In this document: positions 1-11,200 of the stretch, piece after piece | Layout of the letters: the number at the start of each line of letters is the position of its first letter | Position numbering within the stretch: the first letter of the stretch is position 1 | Assembly (NCBI RefSeq): GCF_019649055.1 | Contig: NW_026570250.1 | Coordinates: 1,178,001 to 1,242,000, forward strand | Direction of reading: 5' to 3' | DNA from: Paramacrobiotus metropolitanus | Lineage: Eukaryota > Tardigrada > Eutardigrada > Parachela > Macrobiotidae | Length of the DNA stretch: 64,000 bases | Notes under the pieces: generated by a model | The model's database searches: none | What the model was told of the DNA's origin: nothing | The model's input: only the letters and a program-made list of their open reading frames with translations | Translations under genes and position numbers: made by a program

Positions 1-1147
1 GAATCGTTGTTCTTTCGAATTAACTATCTAACTAAGTAATGCTTCAGCCTAACAATGGTAAGCCCGTTTCGTTTTGCACTTAATTTAATTAGAGCCCTAA
101 CCCGAGTGCTAACATTAGTTCTAACCAAAGTAAAAACCCGAATGCTGACCTTAGTTTTAACCATAGTCTTAACCCGAGTGCTCATGTTAGTGTTGTCGAA
201 AGGCTTTCCGTGAGTGGAAGTGATAATTTATAGATATTTTAGAATTCTTTGCAAGCATGTTTTGGTAGGACAAAACGGTCCTTGACTTTTCATTTTAAAC
301 AAAAACAGTCTTGTAATGCTTCCATTGTCTGAAAGTGTAACATACGGAAAGTTATCCGAAAAAAGATTCATTTGTGATTTGGCCAAAATAAAACCTAGCA
401 CGAACGAGAGAAATTCTTCTATTCTTTTTCATATACGAGGCATATGTCGATATGCGGTAGCTTTTACAATTCACAAAAAGTTCCACACGCTAGTCAGAAT
501 GGAACCATTATAACAGAAAATCAGGTATCTGTTATCAGGGTCGATACGTTTTGCGCTTTGCTTTTTAAGCCCTTCTTTTGATAGAAACTAAAATTTCTAA
601 TTTGAAATAATATTAATTATTTTCGTGCTTGGACTTGCGCTTAGGCACTGAAAAGCAACAACGTCCAATGGATTTTGTGGCAGATTGGATGTGTAAACGC
701 TGCCACTGAGCACGACGCTTAAGTCCATAAAATGAACCGAAGTGCGTGAATAGCACCCATCCAATCCCTCCAGGAGGATTAGATCAGCCGTGATGTTTAG
801 GTTAGTTTTTTCGATGCTGATTCATCCAGTTGTGATTTGAAAAATCAGAATCGCTCTGCCAATCTTTCTCTGAAGAAGCCAAAAAATCTGAGGATTGTTC
901 TGCAGCAAAACCATGGCAGGATGGATGTGCATCGCGGTTGTATCTGCTGTCCTACATTGACAATCACCCAACCTGATATTGAATGGTACGATAACGAATG
1001 TTACGACATTTTTATCGTTTCAGAGTTCAGAATATCTGCGAAGGCAGACACTTGATGATATCATTATGTAATGGTGCAGCGTAGTTGAAGGGAATGTTTT
1101 GGCAGAGTGGAGACTGTCGGATCAGCTGTGATCCAAAAGTATTGGGA
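1..1147. other. Noncoding 5' flank of GAPVD1
   Basis: No coding region can be supported here; the short open frames lack homology and splice context. A degenerate repeat lies at 93-200. The stretch just before the GAPVD1 start is probably 5' UTR, and a possible acceptor (ttttggcag, ending near 1105) hints at an upstream noncoding exon that I cannot place. Confidence 0.5.
93..200. repeat. Degenerate ~38-bp tandem repeat
   Basis: About two and a half imperfect copies of a unit built on (T/A)ACCCGA(G/A)TGCT followed by a (C/T)TTAGT-TTAACCA block. The copies differ at many sites, so the repeat is old. No function is evident. Confidence 0.5.
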
Positions 1148-4100
1148 ATGCCTTCATCCGCGGACTTAGTCCAATTGGCTTCCAGCCTGAGAGAAGAGCA
1201 CATCTTCGTCAAGGCAGAAACGCAGCAGCTGTCTCGTTTAAATCGACAGCTAGCGGAGAGCACGGAAGCACTGTACCACGAAGCATGGATTGCTCGAAGG
1301 CAGCGACGTGCCCTGGAGATTCTGTTGCAGCAACGGCAAGATCTTCCTGCTGATGGTTGTCTGCGCTATCTTAATGCAGCAGCCAGTACTGTTCTTGTGG
1401 ATGGCTACAAAGTATTAGGTTGGTGGTATAGCATTACTTGTATATCATTGTTTGTGGCCTCTTTCAAACTGCAAAATATGATACTGGGCGAACATGTTAT
1501 TATAATAATGTTTTTAATCAGTGTTCTTGTATCGTTCTGCATATTTACTGTATTTCCCAAGGTCGTTTTCAAATGGGTTCGACAATTCATGATTCACAGT
1601 GATATTGCATGTTGTTTATTTGTATTGAATTTGTATTGTTTTTTCCTAGGCTACAAGGAGGCTTCGTACGGAGAATGTTTGAAAGTTGTACGCCAAAATC
1701 CAGAATTATTAGCGGAGTGTTTAGTGCGATGCGAAAAATTGGACCATGAAAAAGTTCAAGAAGCGCTGAGAATTATTCTGGGCAGCTTATACGGTTACGG
1801 GCTGATACCAGAAGACCAAGAATATTCGCTCAAATTATTGAAATCCCTGATCGAAATCCAGTTGGATGCCAACAGTAATCCCCGTCGGTTGTTGAAAAAT
1901 TCTTCCTTCACTTATTGCTACAAAATTTTCGTGGAAAATCTCCACGAAGCAAAATTATATTTAGCTGCCGCGCTCCATCAGCCAATTTTACAAGTTCTTG
2001 CCGAAGACGATCACTTTCTTGATTTTGATGCTGGAAAGTTATCGTATCGAATACCAGCGGAGGAGAAAAGGAGGAAATTCGGGAAAGAAGGGACGCCGCG
2101 ATTTGAACAGAATTTCAAGAATTATCGAGCTGTGATGATCCAGAGATTGGTGAGATGTTTGTGTTTTGAGTCAGGCTTATTCACACGCATGACAACGTAT
2201 GGGATTTGTAGGTGCGACTGGTTAAGCGATTCATACAAGGGCTACAAACCAGTTTGTTTTGTTTTCCTCCGAGCCTATGCTGGATCATCAGCCAGGTGTA
2301 CGAGCGGATACAGAGCCAGCAAGCAGCGCAGTCCACCCTGCCGGCCATTGTCTGCACCGATCTTGTGTTCTCGCACTTCATTTGCCCGGCAATTATCCAG
2401 CCCGAACCTTATGCACTTACCTCGGATATTCCCGTGAGCAGTGTTGCTCGGTACAATCTGATGCAGGTAAGGGATTTATCTCTACATGTTTTCGAAAATC
2501 ACTAAATTAAATTATTTTCCCTTTATGATACAGATTGCGCAAGTGCTGCAGACATTGGCAGTTTCCAAATGGGAGACTATTGATTCAAAACATCTGGATG
2601 TTTACGGTGCTTTTGAGCCGGTAAGATTTTGTTGTTGTTGGACTTCATCCTGGCACATGTTCAACTATTTACTGTTTCTTTCAGGATTGTGTGTGGAAAG
2701 TGCTTGATCGGGTTGTGGAGATGCGAACATCGGACATCCTCATGTCACCTTTGCCTTCATCTGACAGTGTTAACCGTTCATCGGTTTTTATTTCCCTTAC
2801 GGAGTTAAATTTTCTCATCGGTTTTCTAAAGGAGTCTAGCGCTGATCGACCCGGGTCTCGAGTGGCATCTGATATCATTCGAAATTTGGTTAATTCATTG
2901 CCGGTTATCGAAGCCCCACCAAAGGAAGAAACATTTGGTGCTGCGCCAACTCCGCCTCTGGAAATGAAATCGAAAATCCATAAGAGTAACAGTAAACATG
3001 AGGCGCTGCGATCCAGCACGATTGAAGAAAAGGAGAAGGATTTGCTTGAGAAGTATATGATGGCTAGCGAAGTCATGGTGGTCTCGTTGGGACCGCGCGA
3101 GTGTAGTGAGTTGGGATTTATACCGGAGCAGAAAGTATTGGCTTTGAATAAAGGAACACCAAAGAAGCGAACACGATTTTCTGAAGAACAGGATTCATTC
3201 GGAGAATGTAAGGGTAGCTGTAATCTTGCCTTTATTTGCGTTATACTGCAGCATGGCATTATTGGTTGCAGATGTAGGAAGCGTCGATGACGAAGCTATG
3301 AGTGCCTTTAGCGTTTGTAGTAGTATTCCGGACTCTGTATCCCTTACCGGACCAGGAAAAAGGAACAGCATCCCTGGTCGTTTCGATGATACCTCCAGTG
3401 TGCCGAGTGAAGGATTAATAGCCGTATGCGAAGAAATTCAGGGACGCCATTCGATTGCGTCTTCGGTGGAGGACGAGGCCACGGCTGATGATAACCTGAG
3501 TGATGCCGTATCTCCAAATATTAGTGGACATGCCAGTCCAACGGTTAGTGGACGGGACACCCCGTCACCGCAAAATGAACAAGTGGATTTGAATAACCTC
3601 CCGAACCTACCTGCCGCTGTGGTCAGGCCATTGCAGCCGTCCGATTTGCCGATCACCGTGCAAAAATCCAATCGCGAAGATGTCCCCGAGAAATTCGGGA
3701 AGTTCTATATACCGTTGGATGAAACACGGTCAACGATGAGCGATGCGTGGAGTACGGAAGTAGCTGCTTCGGAAATCGAAGCACTGAATGATGTTCCGAT
3801 TATTCCACCGCCGCTTCCGGAAGTTAACCCTGTTGACGATCCGGTTTTTGCTGTAGCGGCTGCTGGCGGGTTTGACTCGGACGATGATCGGTGGAGCGTG
3901 GATGTCGCCGCTTCCGTATCGAATGCTAGCCAGGAACCGCTGGAAGAGCGCATGCGTGAACTGGAAATTGACCCTCAGGTATCACTTGAAATGCGATGAT
4001 TCTGTCAAAGCTGAATATTATCGGCCACGCATTTACAGCATCGTGATTCGTTTTTTATGTAGATGGATCGTGACCTTGCGCTTACAAGAGATCAGGAGCT

Positions 4101-6721
4101 TCGGGAGAACGCAATACTGGATGTTGTTGTGCCAGTTGGACCAGTTTTGCCTAACGCTCCTGGAAAGTACGTCAGTTTTGCCACCGATGACCAGTTCCAT
4201 CACTATCCGCCCGAGCATGATTTACTTGGACCCTTCGGTTCTCCCGTAAATAGACCTTTCCACAATTCCACGGAGGAGACAAAAGAGGAAGATCCCACTG
4301 CTAATCTGCCACTGAATGTGTTTTTACCGATACCGAATGACGTAGACACGGCATTTCCAACGTCCGTGCCGAGCAGTTGTTCCTCTTTCAGCAACCTGAG
4401 CGGCTTTTCCAATTACGGATCGGATCAGAGTATGACAAAAATGGCTGGTAAGCTTACATTTGCTATTATCCGGTAAATAGTTGATAAATATGAATGGTGC
4501 ATGCGTAGGTGTTGAAAACGGCTCTCAACCGTCTGTGCTGAATGCATTTGATCCTTACGCCCCGGTGACATTTAACCCAAATCCATCGCCCACATTCGCG
4601 TATCCACCAGCTGACAAGCCAACAATTCCACGCAAAGGTAGCTTAACTATCTCTCGGGAAACCGTCACCATAAAAGAACTTCCAAATCGGCAGTCGAGCT
4701 TGAAAGACTCTCCGATAATAAATAACCGACCGGATAAATTCAGCCCATCCTTGTCCCATTCACCAGGAAAGAAGGGCAGTTTTCTCAAGAGCATCGCTAC
4801 CAGCTTCCGTGGTAAACAAAAACGTATGTCAGGAAAGGTTGACCTGCCGCATGCGGCTAGCCTGGGCGACTTCAACACACCACCCAAAGCAGCATTATCA
4901 CCAGCTGTAGTAAATGAATCACCGGATGATATTTTGGCGAAATATCGTAAAAAAGCTGCGGCCTCTGCCGGCGCCACGCCGTCGACGCCACCCGTGGCAG
5001 TGCCGAATGGAACGCCCTTGCTTGCCCCTCCGTCTGCTTCTTTACCGGTGGTTAACAGTGCTGAAAATTTGTCGGCAGCCGATTTCGCTGGCATCGGGGA
5101 AGATGCTATGCTGGAGACCGCCAAACGGAAAGTGCGCATTGTTCTGAATTCGTTTGATGTAGGATCGGTGCCGTGCTTGAAGATGCGGTTCACCACGAAA
5201 AACTCAGCCAGTTCTGAACCGCCTTTGTTATCGTTTTTGAAGGTTTGGGAGACGTGTTAATGATTCCATTTTCACATCATTTATGCGTTTTGTGCGTTTT
5301 TGCAGATTCAGTTATCAGAAGCCATTGGTCTGCAAGATCGTTCTCTAATTGCCCAACTTCACGAAGCTATTCGCTGTGTAAAAGCGTTAGATAGCAAAGG
5401 GTTAGTGCGTTCTCATGAACTGTTCACCATTTACGATTTACTTACTTTGCCGTACTTAACAGAACTCGGAAGTTGATTGAATTAGTCAAAGCCGACTACC
5501 GCAACCGAGAAATCTATACAGCGTATTTGATTCGCAGCAGAAAGAGTCTTCTGAATAGTTTACAACATATTGATAACCTGTCTTGGAGAACTAGAAGGTG
5601 AAACTCATGTTTGGCATTGGCAGCTAAATTCATTTCAGTACTAAATGAATTTCTTGTGTCTTTAGGGACAGTGATGTATGTTGCAAATATTTTCTTTCGG
5701 TTTGTATAAGCCAGTTTCTGGAAAAACGTGAACGCGATATCTTGAATTTTGTACGGGAATTTCAAAAGGCCACCGTATATGATGAAAAAACTGCTCTTAT
5801 GGAGTCCTTCCTAATGCATCTTCACAGTCAAATGGACAGGGAGTCGCTCTGGCGAGGTTTGTATAAATGTTGCTAGCTTGGAACTGCTTCCATTATGTCA
5901 ATGAAGTAATTTTTGTGCGCACACTTTTTAGCTTGCTCGGAACACCAGACTACCGATGCTCAAGAAACGCTAGAAAGACAGATTATTAGCCGTGTATACC
6001 AGAGTGCCTTTTATCCCAACGACGAAGTTGACCGTGCACGAGATGAAGTGCTGGAAGAGCATATCCGCAAATTGGCCACCATATTAACTCCTGATCACAA
6101 GGATCTGAAAATTTCTAAGGTACCAGAAGTGGTGTTATCTAAATTAAGTCATCCCTTAAAGCTATATCTAACTTTACAACGTTTTCACTTTAGTAAACGT
6201 TCCTTATTGTTTTTGGGTAAAACGTTTTATTACAAAACTGAGTGATATACAGTATTTATTGTTTCTCAGTAATCATGTTGCGTGTTAGTGACGTTTACCC
6301 GATTATGGTTATTATAAGTCAGTATCCGCACATTCTACTTCTTCAGGTTTTCCATCTGGAATGCCCTTGGCCTTCTGCGCAAGCCGAAATTGCCGAGATC
6401 AATGCGTACAAAACTCCGAAGGATAAAGTCCAGTGCGTTCTTCGGTGCTCAACAATTCTGATGAATTTGTTGAGTCTGGCTTCGGACAGTTCAGTTCCCG
6501 CTGCCGATGATTTCATGCCGGCGTTGGTGTACGTTTTAATTCGCGCCAATCCGCCAAGCCTTCTCTCCACCGTCCAATATGTAAACAATTTCTATGGAAA
6601 TCGGCTAGCCGGAGAAGAGTCCTACTGGTGGACACAGTTTGCTTCGGCTATCGAATATACGAAAAATATGGACTACGAAAGTGCCGATGTCCCGGCACGG
6701 AAGCGTCATGATTTTCTCTAA
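1148..6721 (+). CDS. GAPVD1: GAPVD1 / RME-6 orthologue, complete (copy A)
   Basis: The protein is an endocytic regulator: an N-terminal RasGAP-like domain and a C-terminal VPS9 domain, which in this family is a guanine-nucleotide exchange factor for Rab5 on endosomes. Exons: 1148-1418, 1650-2149, 2212-2466, 2534-2620, 2685-3207, 3272-3978, 4063-4447, 4509-5242, 5306-5400, 5463-5597, 5666-5856, 5932-6119, 6347-6721. All introns are GT-AG and most are 61-84 bp. The exons sum to 4446 nt with every phase matching, giving 1481 aa, close to the human 1478 aa. Family signatures include NPRRLL, CTDLVFSHFICPAIIQPE, VARYNLMQ and AWSTEV. Near the C terminus, PWPSAQAEI, KTPKDKVQC, ADDFMPALVYVLIRANPP and GEESYWW belong to the VPS9 domain (about residues 1340-1481). 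The start at 1148 is preferred over 1094 because MPSSADLVQLASSLREE aligns with the family N terminus. Exons 5-8 encode the low-complexity middle. Confidence 0.95.
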
Positions 6722-6824
6722 AGCCCGAAACATGGTTTGGTGATGGTGGTTTCTATCTTTAAGGTTTTTGTGTTGATAGTTTGCCGTTGTTCAAAAATTC
6801 ACTGTAATCAAGGTTTTTTCTGTT

Positions 6825-6830
6825 ATTAAA
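6825..6830 (+). terminator. Probable poly(A) signal of GAPVD1 copy A
   Basis: An ATTAAA hexamer lies about 105 bp past the GAPVD1 stop and is kept in the downstream duplicate near 17895. No AATAAA is closer. Confidence 0.4.
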
Positions 6831-7299
6831 ACAAGCGATTTTATCCCTGCACTTGCTTCTGGTTCTCACAATGTCGTATAAATCGTTACAAAAATTTGCA
6901 CAAGAATTGACTGATGCGTTCGGACAAGGCGCATCCTCATTGCGCAGTTTAACGTTCTTCTTCTAAAAGAGCATAAAGTCCACAATTTGCGAGAGAGCAA
7001 AATTACAGCAAATATATATGCCACTACACCACAACACACCAGTGCACAATGTGCGCTTCGCTGACAGAGTTGTGTACTGTACAAGGAAACCAGATGTGAT
7101 TGATTGACGGAGCATGTTCGGCAGTGAAAAGCCAAATGCATCATTAACATGGCACCGTTACTGTAATCTTCGTTCGTATTTTTTGTGCTAACGATGATTG
7201 GAGAGATTTCGTGAAAAGTTTCGTGGATACTCTTTGTAATACGATGAATTTATTAAATTCTATGAAGATAGTAGCCTTCTTACTCGTGTGAAATTAAAA
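6831..7299. other. GAPVD1-STAT intergenic spacer (copy A)
   Basis: No gene is seen. From about 6898 the sequence matches 39100-39540, and before about 6890 it matches the 3' flank of GAPVD1 copy B up to 17977. The point around 6890-6900 is therefore the unoccupied counterpart of the 21-kb array site in the other copy. Confidence 0.6.
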
Positions 7300-7622
7300 T
7301 CATTCCTGTTGGATGAGTTTCGCGCATATACCATTGGACTGTAGTCGAACTTTGGACGCCAACCCATTCAGCTGGCCTTGTTGCGGGTCTGCAGACGAGT
7401 TTACTCGTGCGGCACTACTGACTACGTTCGTGTTCTTATTTGGGTTCTTGGTCTTTTACCGTCCTGCTGGAAATTCACGGCATACCGTTGCTATCAGCCG
7501 ATTCCGTATGCGTTTATTTGCACATAAGCCTGTGGTACCGTGGTGCCGTAACATTCTGGGACTTCTCTCTCCGCTACCGTAGAGTTTTTCTTTGAAACGC
7601 TGAAAACTACTCCTTTTTCCAC
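7300..7622 (+). other. Probable 5' noncoding exon of STAT copy A
   Basis: This block is strongly conserved in the second STAT copy (39545-39868). It ends at a good donor (CAC|GTAAGT here, CCA|GTAAGT there). The next acceptor is TTTGCAG ending at 8155, also shared with copy B (ending 40320), and opens the exon that carries the STAT start codon. The 5' limit is not visible. The open frame inside differs between copies without coding-type constraint, so I read it as UTR. Confidence 0.5.
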
Positions 7623-7755
7623 GTAAGTCACAACTGTTCTTTCGTGGTTAATCAGATGTTCGGAGTTTACTGATGAGTAATAACATTACGTTTGTCATTT
7701 AATTGGCAGTACTTCGTATTTGAATAAAGTTCAGAGCTTTAACAGTTTTATAAAG

Positions 7756-7866
7756 CTGAAAACTAGGATGTTTTGCAGAAAAGCCTAGAGGGGGCAAATG
7801 CTCCGTGCAAAGGACAATAAACTTCCATTATTATTATTATTAAAACTGAAAACTAGGATGTTTTGC
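7756..7866 (+). mobile_element. 69-bp 5'-truncated LINE tail with 21-bp target duplication
   Basis: Two identical 21-bp copies (7756-7776 and 7846-7866, both beginning CTGAAAACTAGG) flank a 69-bp insert ending GCAAAGGACAATAAAC and then (ATT)n. The same GCAAAGGACAATAAAC tail preceded by a small hairpin ends the large LINE at 8452-12351, so both belong to one family. The matching intron of STAT copy B (about 39980-40060) lacks it, so insertion followed the duplication. Confidence 0.85.
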
Positions 7867-8236
7867 TTTGGTGGCTGCATGTAAATTAGCAAGTATTAAA
7901 TAAGAAAACTTATAAAAGTACGGAATCTGGATTTCTAGATGATCAGTAGTCAGCTGAATTATTGTTGTCTTTTTGGATAATGTAGGTCGCGTTTATTTTG
8001 TTAGATGTTTTCCTTTTTCGAGTCACTTCGCAAAATTATTCCATATATGTATGATAATTTATTCAATTTTTAAATTAAGATTGGATATTGAATCCGTGAT
8101 TCTCGCTTTCGTGTTTTAAAAGCTGGAAAAAATTGTACGGGAATTTTGTTTGCAGGCTGTTGTGAAATCACTTTGTTATCGATAAGACGTTTTGCCTTTC
8201 GGATATTGTTATATCGGAATAATTGGATGTTCCACG

Positions 8237-11200
8237 ATGTCGCTGTGGGAGAAAACTCAGCGATTGCAGGGAGATGCCCTGGAACAGCTGCGTGCCATTT
8301 ATTCCCAGTGCTTGCCCATTGAAGTTCGTCATTATTGCGCGGAGTGGATTGAAGCTCAGCAATGGTAATTACTCACTTGCTACGTAGTTCGAAGTACTGT
8401 AACCCTGTTGTTCAATAAATGCAACAGTACTGTACTGTAGTATTGCAGTTAAATTAATAATAACTGGTTTATTGTCCTTTGCTACGAGGCTTCGCCTCCT
8501 TTTAAGCTAAGACAGAAAATTCTAAATAAGTAGAGAAAACAAAAAGCGTGATATCATGACAGCAACCAAGGATGCGAATTTAAGAGCTTATGGTGCACTA
8601 ATTAAGGAAAACAAAAGTACAAGCATCGAAACTACGTATTCGTACGATTTGAAATTCAACGAGTTATGTGACAAAAGCTAAAAAATTTAAGTATCTTTAA
8701 CAAACAAAGGATGTTTCTTAATCCATGCAAGGTCGTCCCAGTCAACCCGATCCAATTCAGCCTGGAACGTGGATGCTGACTGATAGGATTCCACAGGAAA
8801 AGACAGTTCGTTCCACAGGGTAGTCAGTTCGTTTAGGTGCGATCCATGGACGGCGGTCACCGTTGTACCGCAAATAGACGTTGGTGCCGGTGATATCGGA
8901 AATGGATGCTGAGTCAACCGAACGTGATGCCGAGTGTTACCTGCAATAGATTCAAGGGCAGCAACTGAACTAACAAAAGGAATAATGCAAAGGTCACCTA
9001 AAGGCACTTTGCCAAACTTCAGTTTGTAAATAAAAATCAGCGCTTTCTTAATGCGACGTAATTTTAAACTATCCCACTGCAGCTCTTTCAGACGTGCTTC
9101 GTAGTTTGCCAGGTCATTTCCTAGTTGCAAGGTTTTCGTAAAACGTTTTTGGCACTTTTCTACCGTATCGCTGGACGTTTTTAGCACTGGGTGAACGCAG
9201 GAGGCACAGTAGTCGATCACTGATAAAACCAAAGCTTCGAATAATTTAATTCTTGCACCTGAATGAAAGTATTTAAATAGCCGATTTATGTAACTTAATC
9301 TACTGTTACATTTCAGCAAAAGTTTCTCACTGTTTACCTTCCAGGAAAGTTTTCGATCTACAAAAACGCCTAAGTACTTTACCGACTTGCTTGTTGGTAT
9401 ATTTAAGCCGTTAATATAGTAAGTGTTAGAGGTCTGAATGTTCCGTTTGGCGGAAAAACAAACATGAACAGATTTTGCTGCGTTGAGATAAAGGCAGTTA
9501 CCGTTGAGCCAATCATTTACGCACGAAACATCTTCCTGCAGCAGTACGGGATCACTATCTTTCGTAACAGGGCGAAGGATGACAATATCATCAGCAAATA
9601 AATACACTTTGCTGCCGTTTTTAACACAGACAGAATAAAATTAAGAACACAAATAAACAGGAGAGGGCCTAAAACAGACCCTTGAGGAACACCGCTGATA
9701 ACGGACAGCGTGTCGGACACTGCATCTTCGACTGTTACACACTGTAGTCGCCGCTTCAGATAGTCATAAATCAGATGTACGATTTGGCTAGGTAAATTTA
9801 ATTTTACAAGGGCCTTAACAATTGACTCGTGCGACAGTTTATCAAACGCCTTCGAGCAATCAAGAAAAATTGCGTCTACTTCAAATCCGTTTGAAATAAA
9901 ATCAGAAATTTCTTTAGTAAAAATAAACAGCTGAAGCTCAGTGGACATTTTTTTGCGGTAAGCGAACTGGTGATTTAGTAGCGCTTTGTTGCATTCGAAA
10001 AATTCACGGATCAGCTGGTCTAAGCATCGCTCAAAAACTTTTGACACAGGATGGAGCATGGATATAGGCCGGTAGCTTGCCGGCAGCTGAGGGTCAGACG
10101 ACGACTTGGGGACGGGAGTTATGAATGACTGTTTCCAAACGTCAGGAAACACTCCTTCGTTTAGCGCGGCCTCAAAAATCAGTTTAAGAGGCTTTGTGAT
10201 GGAATTTCTAGCAGTAATTAATAGCAAATTGTTAATGATGAATTTACCGCTAGATGTTTTTGCTGATAATTTTGCTAATTGCTCGAGCACCAGTAGTTCA
10301 GTTATTTCCCAGATATCATTGTTACCGCAGATTATACTAGAACCAGAATCGTTGCAGTGAGCATTGCAAACAGACTGGGAGTCCCTGTACTGCTCATTCA
10401 AAACATTCGCTTTGTCAAGTTCAGTGACAGCTGTGCAGCCATCAGGCTTTTTCAACGGGGGCATGCTACTTCGATTTGAGGTCGACTTTACATATTTCCA
10501 AAATTTAGCCGGGTTATTGCGATGCGAATACGCAATATCAGTAAGCTTTAACGTCTCAAATTGTTTAATTAAACTTTCACACTTTTTAGAAACCGCCTTC
10601 AATTTTGCTTTACACGCTTCTTTTAGTGAAGACTTAGATTTGCGATAAGCACGAAAAGCTCTTTCACGAGATTTGATCACTTTTCGTATGCGAATGGGAT
10701 ATCTGGTCGCACTTGTCCGAGTAACTACAGTACGGTATTCAAAATACAAATTTGCGGCTTCAAGAAAAATTCTTTCAAAGGTCACTGCTCGATCATTGCA
10801 GTCGCATTTCTGGAAAACAGACAACCAATCGGTGTTCTTAAGGTGATTTTGAAAGTTGTTAACGTTATTTTTATTTATTATCCACCGCTTAACCTTTCTG
10901 CGTTTTCTTTTAATTTTACATGTTTTCAGCAAAAATTGAAAACCCACATGATCATTGGTTACAGAAGGCGGACTTATTGGCGCTGCTGCTTCAAATTCAC
11001 TTTTACGACTTAACATGCACAGATCGAGACAGTTCGCTTTTCTGGTTGGAAAATTAATGATTTGTAGAAACCGAAACTCTTTCACAGCACCTAACAATTC
11101 GCAACCAGCAGAAGTTTTTGCATTTTTCTTACGCCAGTCAATATCCGGTAGGTTAAAATCACCAATTATCACACTTTTAGCAAGCAATTTAAGTGAAAGC

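Noticed and set aside
837-1055. A short coding exon upstream of GAPVD1
   Set aside because: No ATG start, no splice link to the GAPVD1 frame and no resemblance to the family N terminus.
7313-7582. 89-aa frame upstream of STAT copy A (related frames at 39555-39841)
   Set aside because: The two copies do not keep one frame; the block behaves as a conserved 5' noncoding exon with a shared donor.
10106-10648. Plus-strand frames across the LINE
   Set aside because: They are antisense shadows of the reverse-transcriptase ORF.
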